The notes: a model not told the origin generated them from the sequence alone. Positions 8,184-16,548 are shown, numbered from the stretch's first letter. The stretch: DNA of 64,000 bases from Neobacillus massiliamazoniensis (GCF_001048695.1 NZ_CVRB01000002.1:372001-436000); one strand, 5' to 3'. Numbers and translations: made by a program.

Positions 8184-9071
8184 TTGTTCGAGGACCAAGA
8201 TTATCCAAATCCAAAACGTGACAATAGTCGTAGTAATTTGCATGCTGACAGTGAGAACTGCTTCGGCTTGTGTTGTGTTGCACTTCCTTTCGCAGCTTCG
8301 GCAGATTTTGCGATCGATAAAGATGCTGGCAAGCCCTGCCCTAATCTGCAATCAGACTTTCGTTGCAGCATTCATAAAAGCCTCAGACAACAGGGGTTTA
8401 AAGGATGTACCGTTTTTGAATGCTTTGGCGCAGGACAAAAGGTTTCCAAGGTCACCTTCGGAGGCGTCGACTGGCGTGAAGATCCAGAAATGGCGTCGGA
8501 AATGTTTAATGTGTTCCCAATTATGCACCAGCTACATGAGATGCTCTGGTATCTGACTGAGGCTCTATCTTTAAAAGCGTCTCGTCCGATTCACAAAGAG
8601 CTTAGCTACGCGCTTGATGAGACAGAACGTCTTTCTCAACTTAGTTCTAATTCACTCATGGAACTAGACGTTCCATCACACCGAGCAGCTGTAAATGCAC
8701 TACTTTTAAGGACAAGCGAACTAGTGTGGACAGAGTCATGTCGCCAGCAGAAAAATTCCAAAAGAAGTAAGAGAATCGACCATCAAAGAGCTGATCTTAT
8801 CGGTGCCAATCGTAGAGGAGCAGATCTCAGAGGCGCCAACCTAAGAGGAGCATACCTTATTGCTGCTAACCTTCGCGGCGCCGACTTGAGAGCTGCTGAC
8901 CTTATCGGTGCAGATTTACGAGATGCCGACCTTAGAGGCGCAGATCTCACAGAGAGTATTTTTCTCACTCAAGTTCAAATTAACTCGGCGAAGGGCGATG
9001 CACACACAAAATTACCTTACTTACTTTCTCGTCCGACACACTGGTCTGCTTTGAGCAAAAAACAAATTTAA
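8184..9071 (+). CDS. Cys-cluster (YkgJ-like) plus pentapeptide-repeat protein
   Basis: A 295-aa protein; TTG 8184 is preferred over an upstream TTG because AAAGGGGGAG stands 6 nt before it. Residues 26-80 carry seven cysteines in the order CxxxCC, PCPNL, RCSIH, GCTVFEC, resembling the metal-binding YkgJ/YcgN-type cluster. Residues 85-200 are helical. Residues about 202-256 are some eleven A(D/N)LxG pentapeptides, which fold as a right-handed quadrilateral beta-helix. The metal and the partner are unknown. It is followed by a terminator and preceded by array A, so it is monocistronic. Confidence 0.78.
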   Translation: MFEDQDYPNPKRDNSRSNLHADSENCFGLCCVALPFAASADFAIDKDAGKPCPNLQSDFRCSIHKSLRQQGFKGCTVFECFGAGQKVSKVTFGGVDWREDPEMASEMFNVFPIMHQLHEMLWYLTEALSLKASRPIHKELSYALDETERLSQLSSNSLMELDVPSHRAAVNALLLRTSELVWTESCRQQKNSKRSKRIDHQRADLIGANRRGADLRGANLRGAYLIAANLRGADLRAADLIGADLRDADLRGADLTESIFLTQVQINSAKGDAHTKLPYLLSRPTHWSALSKKQI

Positions 9072-9082
9072 TAACTTAAAAG

Positions 9083-9115
9083 AATCCCAATTTCTCTGAG
9101 ATTGGATTTTTTTAT
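9083..9115 (+). terminator. terminator of the pentapeptide gene
   Basis: AATCCCAAT pairs with ATTGGATT around a short loop and is followed by seven T. It lies 12 nt past the stop of the pentapeptide gene. Confidence 0.7.
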
Positions 9116-9135
9116 AAAGAAGTTCCTTTATCTAA

Positions 9136-9609
9136 TTAAATTAACTTTTTTACAAATAAAACTCTGTCCTGATTCGGCCCATCGTAGTTTGTATGAGCGA
9201 AAACATCGTCTAGTTTTTTATCTCCATCATCAATTACAAAACCCATCTTGGTATGATAGGCAATTGATCCTTTGTTCACAGGGGACGTTACACAACAGAC
9301 AATCTTTCGATTATATTGTTTAATGATCTCGAAAAAATGGTTATATAGATTTTTTCCAACATGCTTCTCGCGATGTTCGGGATGAACACCCACAAAATGG
9401 ATGTATGCCTCGTTTGAATATGTTTGTGATAGGAATCCAATTAGGAAACCTATTATTTCTCCATTCTCTTCAGCAACGAAACTTGTATCTGAAAAGTGGT
9501 CAAAAAATAATTTTGGTAACTTATCAGCCATTTGCCTTCCACCCCACCACTCGTTAATAAGTGGGGAGATGGTGTAGTAATCTGAACTCTTTACTGAACG
9601 AATTTCCAT
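9136..9609 (-). CDS. GNAT family N-acetyltransferase
   Basis: A 157-aa single-domain GNAT with the HFVGVHPEHREKHVGKNLYNHFF acetyl-CoA region split across residues 70-92 and the SIAYHTKMGFVI signature near residue 115. GTAGGAGG precedes the ATG closely. It is convergent with the pentapeptide gene. The YDGPNQDRVLF tail is typical of the Bacillus branch, for which no substrate is established. A small amine or amino acid acceptor is the default inference. Confidence 0.85.
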   Translation of the reverse strand: MEIRSVKSSDYYTISPLINEWWGGRQMADKLPKLFFDHFSDTSFVAEENGEIIGFLIGFLSQTYSNEAYIHFVGVHPEHREKHVGKNLYNHFFEIIKQYNRKIVCCVTSPVNKGSIAYHTKMGFVIDDGDKKLDDVFAHTNYDGPNQDRVLFVKKLI

Positions 9610-9672
9610 TGAAACCTCCTACACAACCGTAATTTATTTTTGAATTAACTCTTCCACAACTAAATTTTTCCA

Positions 9673-9681
9673 TGGTATAAT
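9673..9681 (+). promoter_or_regulatory. extended -10 promoter element
   Basis: TGGTATAAT gives a consensus -10 with the upstream TG of an extended -10 site, about 95 nt before the small membrane-protein gene at 9776. No good -35 is visible at 17 nt, which fits an extended -10 promoter. Confidence 0.45.
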
Positions 9682-9775
9682 ATTGACAAAATAGATGCTG
9701 AAATTCACATAATTGTAAAACATTATCATCTATTGTTCGTATGATTAATAAACCATTCCAAAAGGAGGAGGTAAT

Positions 9776-10030
9776 ATGGATATCGGTGTAACTATCATCA
9801 TTTCTGTACTAGTTGCTTACTTTTTGGTTATGATTTGGTTTCAGTATAAGAATATTGCCGAAACAAAGATGAGAATGAAGAAAACAAAGCAATCCCACAA
9901 TGAAATGTATGAAAAAATGTCCTTTGAAGAACAGGAGCTCCAATATAATCTACAAGGGAGTCTCCTTAATCTGCCATCCAATATTGTCGCCATGATTCTT
10001 TACAAAATCCTCCATTGGCATAAAAAATAG
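9776..10030 (+). CDS. small single-pass membrane protein, unknown
   Basis: An 84-aa protein: one N-terminal transmembrane helix (about residues 4-23), a basic stretch KMRMKKTKQ on the cytosolic side, then a charged and finally hydrophobic amphipathic C-terminus (NIVAMILYKIL). AAAAGGAGGAGG precedes ATG 9776 with good spacing. Orientation by the positive-inside rule is N-out. I do not recognise the family. It is flanked by a hairpin at 10037-10069 and is probably monocistronic. Confidence 0.65.
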   Translation: MDIGVTIIISVLVAYFLVMIWFQYKNIAETKMRMKKTKQSHNEMYEKMSFEEQELQYNLQGSLLNLPSNIVAMILYKILHWHKK

Positions 10031-10036
10031 CAATCA

Positions 10037-10069
10037 ATGGCATGATCACCCGATTGGATGTCATGCCAT
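10037..10069. terminator. hairpin between convergent genes
   Basis: ATGGCATGA and TCATGCCAT form a perfect 9-bp stem between the small membrane gene and the convergent basic protein gene. T runs are weak on both sides, so terminator function is likely but not certain. Confidence 0.55.
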
Positions 10070-10079
10070 CTTGATTAAT

Positions 10080-10283
10080 TTATTTAAACAGCTTTTTGAT
10101 CAATTTAAAAATATCAAATGTGGTTCGATTGTAGACTTTATTATAGGCATACTTTTTGGGATTCCTAATCCACCCATAACCTCTAGGCATTTTCAGTCCC
10201 GCCCGATGGACAACCTGTCTTTTTATGCTTGTTCTAGCTGAAATTCTCTTCTTTAAGCTTGGCTTTCGCATTCCGATTTTCAT
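10080..10283 (-). CDS. small basic conserved protein (PSLKKRI...NPKKYAYNKVYN)
   Basis: A 67-aa, strongly basic protein. It has the blocks KPSLKKRISARTS at residues 8-20, GYGWIRNPKKYAYNKVYNRT at residues 35-54, and a C-terminal amphipathic FKLIKKLF tail. I recall similar short proteins in Firmicute genomes, often near mobile or phage-derived genes, without a function. AAGGGGACG precedes the ATG. The charge suggests nucleic acid or membrane binding, which is inference only. Confidence 0.55.
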   Translation of the reverse strand: MKIGMRKPSLKKRISARTSIKRQVVHRAGLKMPRGYGWIRNPKKYAYNKVYNRTTFDIFKLIKKLFK

Positions 10284-10410
10284 GAGAACGTCCCCTTACG
10301 CTTTTGTATATATCTTCCTTTCTATATTATAAGTTTTTCCAATCTAACTTACAGCGTTTTTCAGCATTCTGTTGCAAGATCTCACTCCTGCCCTTATCTC
10401 GCAGGACAAA

Positions 10411-10704
10411 CTAAACTTTTAGCTTGATGATATTTATAAATTTAATAATGATCCTTAGGATTATATAAAGTAGCAAAATACAAAAAATAAAAGCTAGAAT
10501 ATTAAATTCAGTTTTTACAAAATAGCTAGGAAAAAATAAAAGGAATCGGTTATGAGGAATTGGCTCGTAACTTCTAAACCATATAAAATTCAGAGGAAAT
10601 CCTATCGAATAAGTGTGATTATTAATTTGTTTCGCGGGGCTTAGAAAAATGGATAAAACAGAAATAAATAAACTTAAAAATAATAATTTATTTTTTAACA
10701 CCAA
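10411..10704 (-). CDS. two-helix membrane protein, unknown
   Basis: A 97-aa protein with an N-terminal hydrophobic helix (residues 5-22), a central loop of about 35 residues containing aromatic and Pro residues, and a second long hydrophobic segment (residues 68-93). The start is either TTG 10704 or the next codon GTG 10701; AAGGGAAG favours the GTG. It is AT-rich compared with its neighbours. No family is recognised. It is divergent from the secreted protein gene at 10818. Confidence 0.5.
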   Translation of the reverse strand: MVLKNKLLFLSLFISVLSIFLSPAKQINNHTYSIGFPLNFIWFRSYEPIPHNRFLLFFPSYFVKTEFNILAFIFCILLLYIILRIIIKFINIIKLKV

Positions 10705-10817
10705 ACTTCTTCCCTTCTTTCCCTTAGAATTTTACAACACAATTAAATGTTATGCATTTTTTCTCAATTCAATGAATCTACTTATATTGTAAGAATAAAA
10801 ATTTGGGAGGTTGACTA

Positions 10818-11504
10818 ATGAAGAAATTATTAGCTCTTGTTTTTAGTTTCTGTCTGATGTTTTTGCCATTTATTAGTGTAGAAGCAGCGTCAAATCCAAC
10901 TTCCAAAGACCTTCAGGCCAAATTTAAAGTTTTACAAACAAAGTATAATATTGAACAAGTTGACATCCAAACAATTCCAAAGGATAAAATACTCCATTTT
11001 AACAGCATGGAAGAATTTCAAAACTTTGTCGAGGACTTAAAAAGCCACCCTAAAGATTTCAGCAAAGAAATTTCAGTAAGTACTGAAAAATCACCCAATT
11101 TAGGAATTCCGTTTTCTATTAACCAGAATACTGTAACTCCGATGGTCACAGCTAATTATTATGATTCTGACGCTATTTCCTGGTGGGCACCCTTTTCAGG
11201 ATGGGGAATGACTGGGTTAGCATGCTGGCATAATGTTGCATTTGATTATCAGTGGTATTGGTACTATGGCCATCCAAGATTTCAGGATAGTAGTGTTGCA
11301 AATATCGATTCATATTTAACTGGTTTAAATGTTGCATGGTGGCAACAGACAAGTAAGAGTTATAATCTTACTACTACGTACTACACGAACGATACTGCTA
11401 GATTCAGGATATATGGTAACTATGTTCTTGGTGTTGATATCAGTGGGTTTACACTCGGCGCTAAAATCTCAGACAGCTGGACTTGCAGCTTACGAATATA
11501 TTGA
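10818..11504 (+). CDS. secreted aromatic-rich protein, unknown
   Basis: A 228-aa protein with a textbook Sec signal peptide (MKK, hydrophobic core, cleavage after VEA near residue 23). Residues 24-105 are a charged propeptide-like region (DLQAKFKVLQ, FQNFVEDLKSHP); residues 110-228 are rich in Trp and Tyr (SWWAPFSGWG, DYQWYWYYGHPRF, NVAWWQQ) with two Cys that could pair. The organisation resembles a secreted prepro-protein whose mature part is a small beta domain, possibly antimicrobial or surface-binding, but I recognise no family. A TTGGGAGG site gives the start, and a strong terminator follows. Confidence 0.7.
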   Translation: MKKLLALVFSFCLMFLPFISVEAASNPTSKDLQAKFKVLQTKYNIEQVDIQTIPKDKILHFNSMEEFQNFVEDLKSHPKDFSKEISVSTEKSPNLGIPFSINQNTVTPMVTANYYDSDAISWWAPFSGWGMTGLACWHNVAFDYQWYWYYGHPRFQDSSVANIDSYLTGLNVAWWQQTSKSYNLTTTYYTNDTARFRIYGNYVLGVDISGFTLGAKISDSWTCSLRIY

Positions 11505-11525
11505 TATGTAAATAAAATGATAAAC

Positions 11526-11567
11526 AAGGAGGGGGTCCCAAAAGTTTTAAGGGCACCTCCTTTTTAT
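11526..11567 (+). terminator. terminator of the secreted protein gene
   Basis: AAGGAGG and CCTCCTT with inner GGGTCCC/GGGCA pairing form a long stem followed by TTTTTATT, 22 nt past the stop of the secreted protein gene. Confidence 0.75.
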
Positions 11568-11625
11568 TAATGGTCTGTTAAACTTTGTACATATAGTGGT
11601 GCTTGTCACCTTTTGGGACAGCCTC
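11529..11625. mobile_element. 97-bp segment flanked by IS-like inverted repeats
   Basis: GAGGGGGTCCCAAAAG at the left and, read inward, GAGGCTGTCCCAAAAG at the right match at 14 of 16 positions. Ends of this type bound transposons in Bacillaceae. The 97-bp interval codes for nothing and doubles as the terminator at its left end, so it looks like a MITE or a collapsed insertion sequence. I find no clear target duplication. Confidence 0.4.
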
Positions 11626-11702
11626 TTTTGTTTATCTCGCTCATCATTATAAATAGCACTTGAATTTTTGCCATTCATGATGCCGAGTTTGATTCCACTT
11701 TC

Positions 11703-12755
11703 CTAACGTAAAATCCCTTGCAGTGTCTTATCTTCATCCAAAAACTGCAGTGCTTTCTTTCGATAAACTTCATCGTGTAAAAAGGTGTATCGATTCGGTT
11801 TGATTGAAGGAGCCATTTCAATAGCTTTACGGAATTCCTCTTTTTTCAAGTCAAGCCCTTTTACATAATCAAAAAAGCCTGTCCTCGTAAAGATTTTCAT
11901 CATCCGCTCCGCCCGATGCTCCTGCACATTGGCCATAATATAGGTTGCCATTCCTACCTGGATTCCGTGCATTTGCGGTTGCACAGCAATTTTATCAAGG
12001 GCATGGGAAATAAGATGCTCAGATCCGCTGATTGGGGAACTGTTCCCGCTAATGACTGTTGAGATTCCGCCTAGCGTGAGAGAGCTGATTAGTTCTTTTA
12101 ATAAAATAGGGTCTTTAATATTAGACATGGGCGTGCGAATAAAGCTATTTACTGCTTTTTTGCTAAGCATATAGGCGAAATGATTCACCCGTGTCGCTTC
12201 ATGTTTCTCCTCAAACTCCCAATCATAAAGCGCTGTGATATTAGACATTAAATCACCAATCCCAGCCAGGATAAAGCGCTCGGGAACATGTTGAATAATA
12301 TCCAGATCAGCAATAATCCCATATGGAACCTGAGCTGGAACTGTCGTTTTCTTTTTATTCACAACAAGGGAGCAATTGCTGCTAGCAAAACCATCATTGG
12401 AGGCAGCAGTTGGAATGCTAAGAAACGGACTGCGGCGTGAAAAAGCTATATATTTTCCATAATCAATAACTGTCCCACCGCCCATGGCAATCACCACATC
12501 AAAACGCTCCATTTCAAACGCTCTTTGAATCAAGTCCTGAATATCTAAATCTGGCGGCATTAAGATCGGCTTGATTGTCGCTATAGAAATAGAGTCAAGA
12601 ATATCCTGCCGATAGGTTTCATAGGTAAAATCATCGAATAGAAACACGACATTGCTAAAGCCATGCTGCTTCAATAATCGATCAAGATTATAAATAGAAC
12701 CTTTACCAATCTCCAAAATGGCAGGAATCGGGACACTTGTTACAGGTGCCATCAT
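11703..12755 (-). CDS. sn-glycerol-1-phosphate dehydrogenase-like protein (AraM/EgsA family)
   Basis: A 350-aa member of the iron/zinc alcohol dehydrogenase-dehydroquinate synthase superfamily. The NAD(P) site is GGGTVIDYGKYIA (residues 91-103), followed by PTAASNDGFAS. Metal ligands appear in AGIGDLMSN (Asp), SGSEHLISH (His) and QMHGIQVG (His), the pattern of glycerol-1-phosphate dehydrogenases. These reduce dihydroxyacetone phosphate to G1P in the cytosol. The start ATG overlaps the stop of the phosphatase gene by ATGA. The overlap with a phosphatase differs from the usual araM or pcrB contexts, so the substrate may be another phosphoketone. Confidence 0.78.
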   Translation of the reverse strand: MMAPVTSVPIPAILEIGKGSIYNLDRLLKQHGFSNVVFLFDDFTYETYRQDILDSISIATIKPILMPPDLDIQDLIQRAFEMERFDVVIAMGGGTVIDYGKYIAFSRRSPFLSIPTAASNDGFASSNCSLVVNKKKTTVPAQVPYGIIADLDIIQHVPERFILAGIGDLMSNITALYDWEFEEKHEATRVNHFAYMLSKKAVNSFIRTPMSNIKDPILLKELISSLTLGGISTVISGNSSPISGSEHLISHALDKIAVQPQMHGIQVGMATYIMANVQEHRAERMMKIFTRTGFFDYVKGLDLKKEEFRKAIEMAPSIKPNRYTFLHDEVYRKKALQFLDEDKTLQGILR

Positions 12756-13405
12756 TCAGAAAGCACCCCTTTTTCTACCATGAAAGTTTCCACTTCTTTA
12801 AAATCATCAACGGGGATAAATGGCACTTTTTGTTCACGAAGCATATCTTGCAAACCATTTTTTGCAAATGTGAAATCCGCATATCTAGCAGGATGGGAGT
12901 CTGGCTCACTATCACCACAAAAATAAACGACTTCATATTCTTCCTTTAATTTTTGAATAACCTTGGCTTTGTCAATTCCATAGCGTTCAGAGAAATGCCA
13001 CTCATTTGGATCAATGTCCATATGGACGTTTCGATCACGGAAGGCACCTCTGTTGGAAAAAACCTTTACGTTTTCCACTCCATATTTTTTTAATATATGT
13101 TCAATATAATAGTTGGTACCTGCACTTAAAATATAGAAGTCCGCTCCGGCCTTTTGGACCTTCTTGATAAAATTCGGCACGTATTCATCGATGGGAATGG
13201 CTAAAATATCCTCAATCAATATTTCTTCCTCTTGATTAATCGATTTGAAAACTGTCGCCAAAAAATCAATATCTTTTAGCTCGCCTGCACGCCACTTTTT
13301 AAAAAGCTCTCTGCCTTCAGGGAAATATTTATCCATCATCACTATGTAAAAGTCCTGCTTTGAAATCGTTCCATCAAAATCGGAAACAAACGCCCATTTT
13401 TTCAC
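12752..13405 (-). CDS. MtnX-like HAD-IB phosphatase
   Basis: A 217-aa HAD phosphatase. Motif I is SDFDGTIS (residues 8-15), motif II is the Ser/Thr in ILSAGTNYY, and motif IV is FCGDSEPDSHPA. The length and the DKYFPEGRELFKKWRAGE cap match MtnX, which dephosphorylates a methionine-salvage intermediate, but no other salvage genes are nearby. GTG 13405 follows ATGGAGG. The last four bases are shared with the dehydrogenase start, so the pair is cotranslated and probably works on one phosphorylated metabolite. The identity of that metabolite is inference. Confidence 0.8.
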   Translation of the reverse strand: MKKWAFVSDFDGTISKQDFYIVMMDKYFPEGRELFKKWRAGELKDIDFLATVFKSINQEEEILIEDILAIPIDEYVPNFIKKVQKAGADFYILSAGTNYYIEHILKKYGVENVKVFSNRGAFRDRNVHMDIDPNEWHFSERYGIDKAKVIQKLKEEYEVVYFCGDSEPDSHPARYADFTFAKNGLQDMLREQKVPFIPVDDFKEVETFMVEKGVLSE

Positions 13406-13524
13406 TGGCTATTCCTCCATTACCATCATTTATCTTTTTTATTTTGCCCGAGAATGTGTTAAATAGCACTTCTCTGTTATTTAAGGCTGCCATGGTGTGG
13501 TTAAGGAAACGCAATAGCAAAAAT

Positions 13525-13575
13525 TAAAAAAAAAGCAGAAAATAGGCAAATGATGACCCGCCTGTTTTCTGCTTA
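13525..13575 (-). terminator. terminator of bstA
   Basis: On the minus strand AAGCAGAAAA-C-AGGC pairs with GCCTATTTTCTGCTT and is followed by nine T. It lies 70 nt past the bstA stop and upstream of the phosphatase gene. Confidence 0.8.
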
Positions 13576-13644
13576 AACGTGAACCTAAAAGATTCAGCAA
13601 CGACCAAGTCTAAAGTATGTCCACTTCAATTTAATTGAGGTTAC

Positions 13645-14163
13645 TTACCATCCCTGTCTGCTGCACAATGAAGTAATATGGGCAAGATGGTGCTTGCCGT
13701 GCCAAGCATATATGCCAATGTTGATCCCTACTGAAAGTTCGCCCAAATCCGGATGGAAGAACGTTTTTTTCATATCAGCATGACTTAGACTTCTTAAAAG
13801 CGTGACCCAACGCTGATGTAATGCATCAAGCATTAAAAGTGAAACTTCAATCGGTAATTTGGAGTCAGGTAGCTCTGCCCACTTTTCTTCATCATATGTC
13901 TTAATGGTAGGATTCTCTTCCGAAAGAGCCAGTTTTATACGTATATAGGCATTCATATGGCTATCAGCAAGATGATGAACTACTTGTCGAATCGTCCAGC
14001 CTCCTGAACGATAGGGGGTATCCAATTGCTCCTGATTCAGCTTTTCTACAGAAAGTCGTAGTAAATTAGGTAATTCTTCAACCTCTTGAATCCAATCCGT
14101 CGTTACTCGGTCGGTAAGCTCCCCATCAAACTGAAATTTCCCTATTGGATATTTCTCCTCCAT
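13645..14163 (-). CDS. bstA: bacillithiol S-transferase, DinB/YfiT family
   Basis: A 172-aa four-helix DinB-fold protein that matches BstA (YfiT) along its length: KYPIGKFQF at the start, [18 protein letters not shown] with His63/64, [18 protein letters not shown], and [11 protein letters not shown] with His155 and His158/159. The three conserved His bind a divalent metal. BstA transfers bacillithiol to electrophiles and is cytosolic. The start follows GGGGGATT. It stands alone, with a terminator downstream and a protease remnant upstream. Confidence 0.88.
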   Translation of the reverse strand: MEEKYPIGKFQFDGELTDRVTTDWIQEVEELPNLLRLSVEKLNQEQLDTPYRSGGWTIRQVVHHLADSHMNAYIRIKLALSEENPTIKTYDEEKWAELPDSKLPIEVSLLMLDALHQRWVTLLRSLSHADMKKTFFHPDLGELSVGINIGIYAWHGKHHLAHITSLCSRQGW

Positions 14164-14301
14164 CCTTAATCCCCCAAACTAAAATGATTTAATCTAAATT
14201 TTCCAACTATATTTGATTATAACAGAATCACTGCTTTTTAGTGTGAAGATAGTATAAGGATAATTGTAAATTCATGCTTAAAAAAATATATAAAATTAGG
14301 A

Positions 14302-14460
14302 ATGACGCACTTCTATGTTGACAAGTTCTTTGTGATTGGAATTACAGAAGAAATGATGTTTAGGGAGCTTATCCTTAAAGAAATAAATAGAATGATGTCG
14401 TTTTGGAAAGCAAATGTTATTACATCATTATTGTTTTTATTGATACATTATCCAGATTGA
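14302..14460 (+). pseudogene. CPBP (CAAX) intramembrane protease remnant
   Basis: A 52-codon open stretch encodes ITEEMMFRELILKEI and LLFLLIHYP, the EExxxR and FxxxH motifs of the CPBP protease family, and then stops at TGA 14458. The family normally has 200 or more residues and several membrane helices before and after these motifs; none are here. There is no ribosome site. It is a decayed fragment of an Abi-type membrane protease gene. Confidence 0.6.
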
Positions 14461-14557
14461 ATTCACAATGATGAATTCTTTATTATTTCAAATCATCTAG
14501 GTGTTTAAAGCCGAAATGACATATGCTTTGACTTAGCTATATGGTATTAAAAAAAGC

Positions 14558-14585
14558 AAAAATCGCCACAGTATTGGCGATTTTT
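14558..14585. terminator. bidirectional terminator-like hairpin
   Basis: AAAAATCGCCA and TTGGCGATTTTT form an 11-bp stem with A and T tracts on both sides, between the protease remnant and the small membrane gene. Confidence 0.75.
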
Positions 14586-14688
14586 CCTCATTATTTATCT
14601 TGAGATTCAAAGGCATTGGAGTCGTTTTAGTTTAATTCAACTTCTTCAACAACTAAAAATGACACTACTGGAACTAATAATTAAAACG

Positions 14689-14889
14689 TCATTCATCATT
14701 CCATATTTCTTCAAATACTCTGTATGTGGGGATAACAGAGAACACAGCACAAATAATAACATTTTCAAGCATATTATAAGGAGAGTTTAGAAGAAGAGCA
14801 AATACACTGATTAAAGTGAAGCTGAAAATATAATCCCTCAAATAGGACATGATGATGACAATTCCTAAATACGCTTTTTCTTCATCCAT
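14689..14889 (-). CDS. small membrane protein, unknown
   Basis: A 66-aa protein with two hydrophobic stretches (about residues 8-33 and 40-54) and acidic ends (MDEEK, EEIWNDE). ATGGGGGGAAAA gives a strong start at 14889. No family is recognised; the two-helix hairpin layout is that of many small Bacillus membrane proteins. It is isolated: a hairpin lies downstream and more than 250 bp without genes lies upstream. Confidence 0.5.
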   Translation of the reverse strand: MDEEKAYLGIVIIMSYLRDYIFSFTLISVFALLLNSPYNMLENVIICAVFSVIPTYRVFEEIWNDE

Positions 14890-15275
14890 TATTTTTTCCC
14901 CCCATTTGTATTCGATTCCATTGTAGTTTGGATTATGGGTATAAAGAAATAGGAAAAAAGTAAATGAATTGTTAAGTTGTTGTAAATGAAAACTTTTAGA
15001 ATTGTTTTATGTTCATTTACGGAATCGATTGTAAGAATAATGGACCTGTGGAAAAACAGTCTACGAACTCTTCCTTAATATGCACTTTCTAGAATGTTGT
15101 GCTTATACAAGTAAACTTTCCCTTCATTACAACAATAAAAAAGACCATCACTTAGACGGTCAAGCTTCTTTAAGCTTCAATTCGGAAAAATGCACCAGTT
15201 TAACTAAATGATTGGTTTTTTCAACCTCGACAATCTCACAGTAACCAGATGCGTATTGAATATCATCACAGGGTG
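14890..15275. other. gene-free stretch with one hairpin and a coding-like fragment
   Basis: No intact gene is visible. On the minus strand GACCGTC-taagt-GATGGTC followed by six T (15136-15161) looks like a terminator, and 15160-15270 reads as about 35 coherent codons (ASGYCEIVEVEKTNHLVKL) without a start codon, probably a relic. The remainder is featureless AT-rich DNA. Confidence 0.5.
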
Positions 15276-15602
15276 TTATTTAGGTAATGTTGCCATCATC
15301 GGATAAGATTCCATTGTCATTATTCCTGCAATAACGGCGGGATCTTCTGCGATGAGTTTTGGAACTTGAGCTTCACTCTCAACTTCGATAATTGCGAGTC
15401 CATGTGGGGCTTTAGGATTTAGAACTGGTCCGAAAACCAAAGCAATCCCCTGATTCTGCTTGTCCGTCCAATAGACGATGTGTTGTAGCATGATGTTCCT
15501 TTCTTCTTCAGTCATGTCCTGATGAAAAGTTGTTCTCGGCGGAGTGGATTTTAACATAAAGTGTATTTTTCCTGTATTATTGCTTGAGACGTTATTCGAC
15601 AT
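15276..15602 (-). CDS. YciI family protein
   Basis: A 108-aa alpha-beta barrel protein: IHFMLKSTPPRTTFHQDMTEEE at the start, VFGPVLNPKAPHGLAIIEVES in the middle, IAEDPAVIAGIMTMESYP at the end. The Asp/His pair and GPV segment fit YciI/YCII domain proteins, which are dimeric ferredoxin-like folds with poorly known enzymatic roles. The ATG at 15602 follows GGAGGAG. It sits 127 nt downstream of the AraC gene on the same strand, so it is a probable target or partner of that regulator. Confidence 0.78.
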   Translation of the reverse strand: MSNNVSSNNTGKIHFMLKSTPPRTTFHQDMTEEERNIMLQHIVYWTDKQNQGIALVFGPVLNPKAPHGLAIIEVESEAQVPKLIAEDPAVIAGIMTMESYPMMATLPK

Positions 15603-15729
15603 TTGGAATCTCCTCCATCAGTTTGGAATTATATTCATACATACGTAGTGAATTTCAGTCACTCCTTATAATTAGTATAGATCCATCCTACTAATCATAA
15701 GAAGAAGTGTATTGTAAAAATGAGAACTA

Positions 15730-16548
15730 TCATTCTTTATAAAAGATGGTCCCAAGTTTGTTGTTTTTCATTATGTACTCTTTAGGTGGAAGTCCTGTGA
15801 ATTTCTTGAACTCTTTGATAAAATGGGACTGATCGTAATACATTTCGTAAAGTTCATTGTCTTCTAAGCTCATCAGATTCATTTTTCTATAAGCTTCTTG
15901 AAATTTAATCACGCTTGTTAATTCCTTTGGGCTTAAACCGACATTTTCGGAAAACTTCGTCGCAAGATATCTTCTGGAATACCCCATTTTCTCGCTTAAC
16001 TCTGACACCGTAATTAAACCTTTACTCTTCGTGATCTGATTAACTGCGTATTCCGTTATTGGATCTGATTTGTTCAGCAAAAGCATCTGTCTACATAGAA
16101 ATTGTTGGACAAAACGGACCTTTTCATCAATGCTAATCATTTCTTTTAATTTCTCTTGAAGTTTCTCTCCTTCTTTGTTGAATATATCCTCGGCAGTATA
16201 TATTTGATTTTTTAACTCGTTTAGAGCAACATTGAAAAACCTATATGCACCCAATGGTTTAAATTCAACACATATATTTCCGTAGTCAGCGTCACATTCA
16301 ACCACTGTAGCATGAGTAGACAAACCGAGAATAAACCATGTTGACTCCTTATGTTCTCTAATACAGTTTCCTATAATACTTCTCATATTGTTTTTAAAAG
16401 GAATAACCAGCTTCATAGAGCTGTTTGGGACAGTGATGCTAAAATCAGTTTTGGACAGACCTGATTTCGTTTCTAACACAAAAATAGTTTTTACATACGG
16501 TCGAAGTGCTGGAACAGGAGAAAAAGTCTTATACACAATATCCTGCAA
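15730..16548 (-). CDS. AraC family transcriptional regulator
   Basis: A 272-aa regulator. The N-terminal 150 residues contain the PNSSMKLVIPF and GNICVEFKPLGAYRFF segments of the ligand domain found in many uncharacterised AraC proteins. The C-terminus has the double helix-turn-helix: LITVSELSEKMGYSRRYLATKFSE and YDQSHFIKEFKKFTGLPPKEY. TTG 16548 is the only start with a site (AAGGGGG). The downstream YciI gene is the obvious candidate target; the inducer is unknown. Confidence 0.85.
   Translation of the reverse strand: MQDIVYKTFSPVPALRPYVKTIFVLETKSGLSKTDFSITVPNSSMKLVIPFKNNMRSIIGNCIREHKESTWFILGLSTHATVVECDADYGNICVEFKPLGAYRFFNVALNELKNQIYTAEDIFNKEGEKLQEKLKEMISIDEKVRFVQQFLCRQMLLLNKSDPITEYAVNQITKSKGLITVSELSEKMGYSRRYLATKFSENVGLSPKELTSVIKFQEAYRKMNLMSLEDNELYEMYYDQSHFIKEFKKFTGLPPKEYIMKNNKLGTIFYKE

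Noticed and set aside
15160..15270. Separate small gene downstream of the YciI gene
   Set aside because: The reading is coherent for about 35 codons, but no start codon follows the preceding in-frame stop and there is no ribosome site; mentioned only as a relic.
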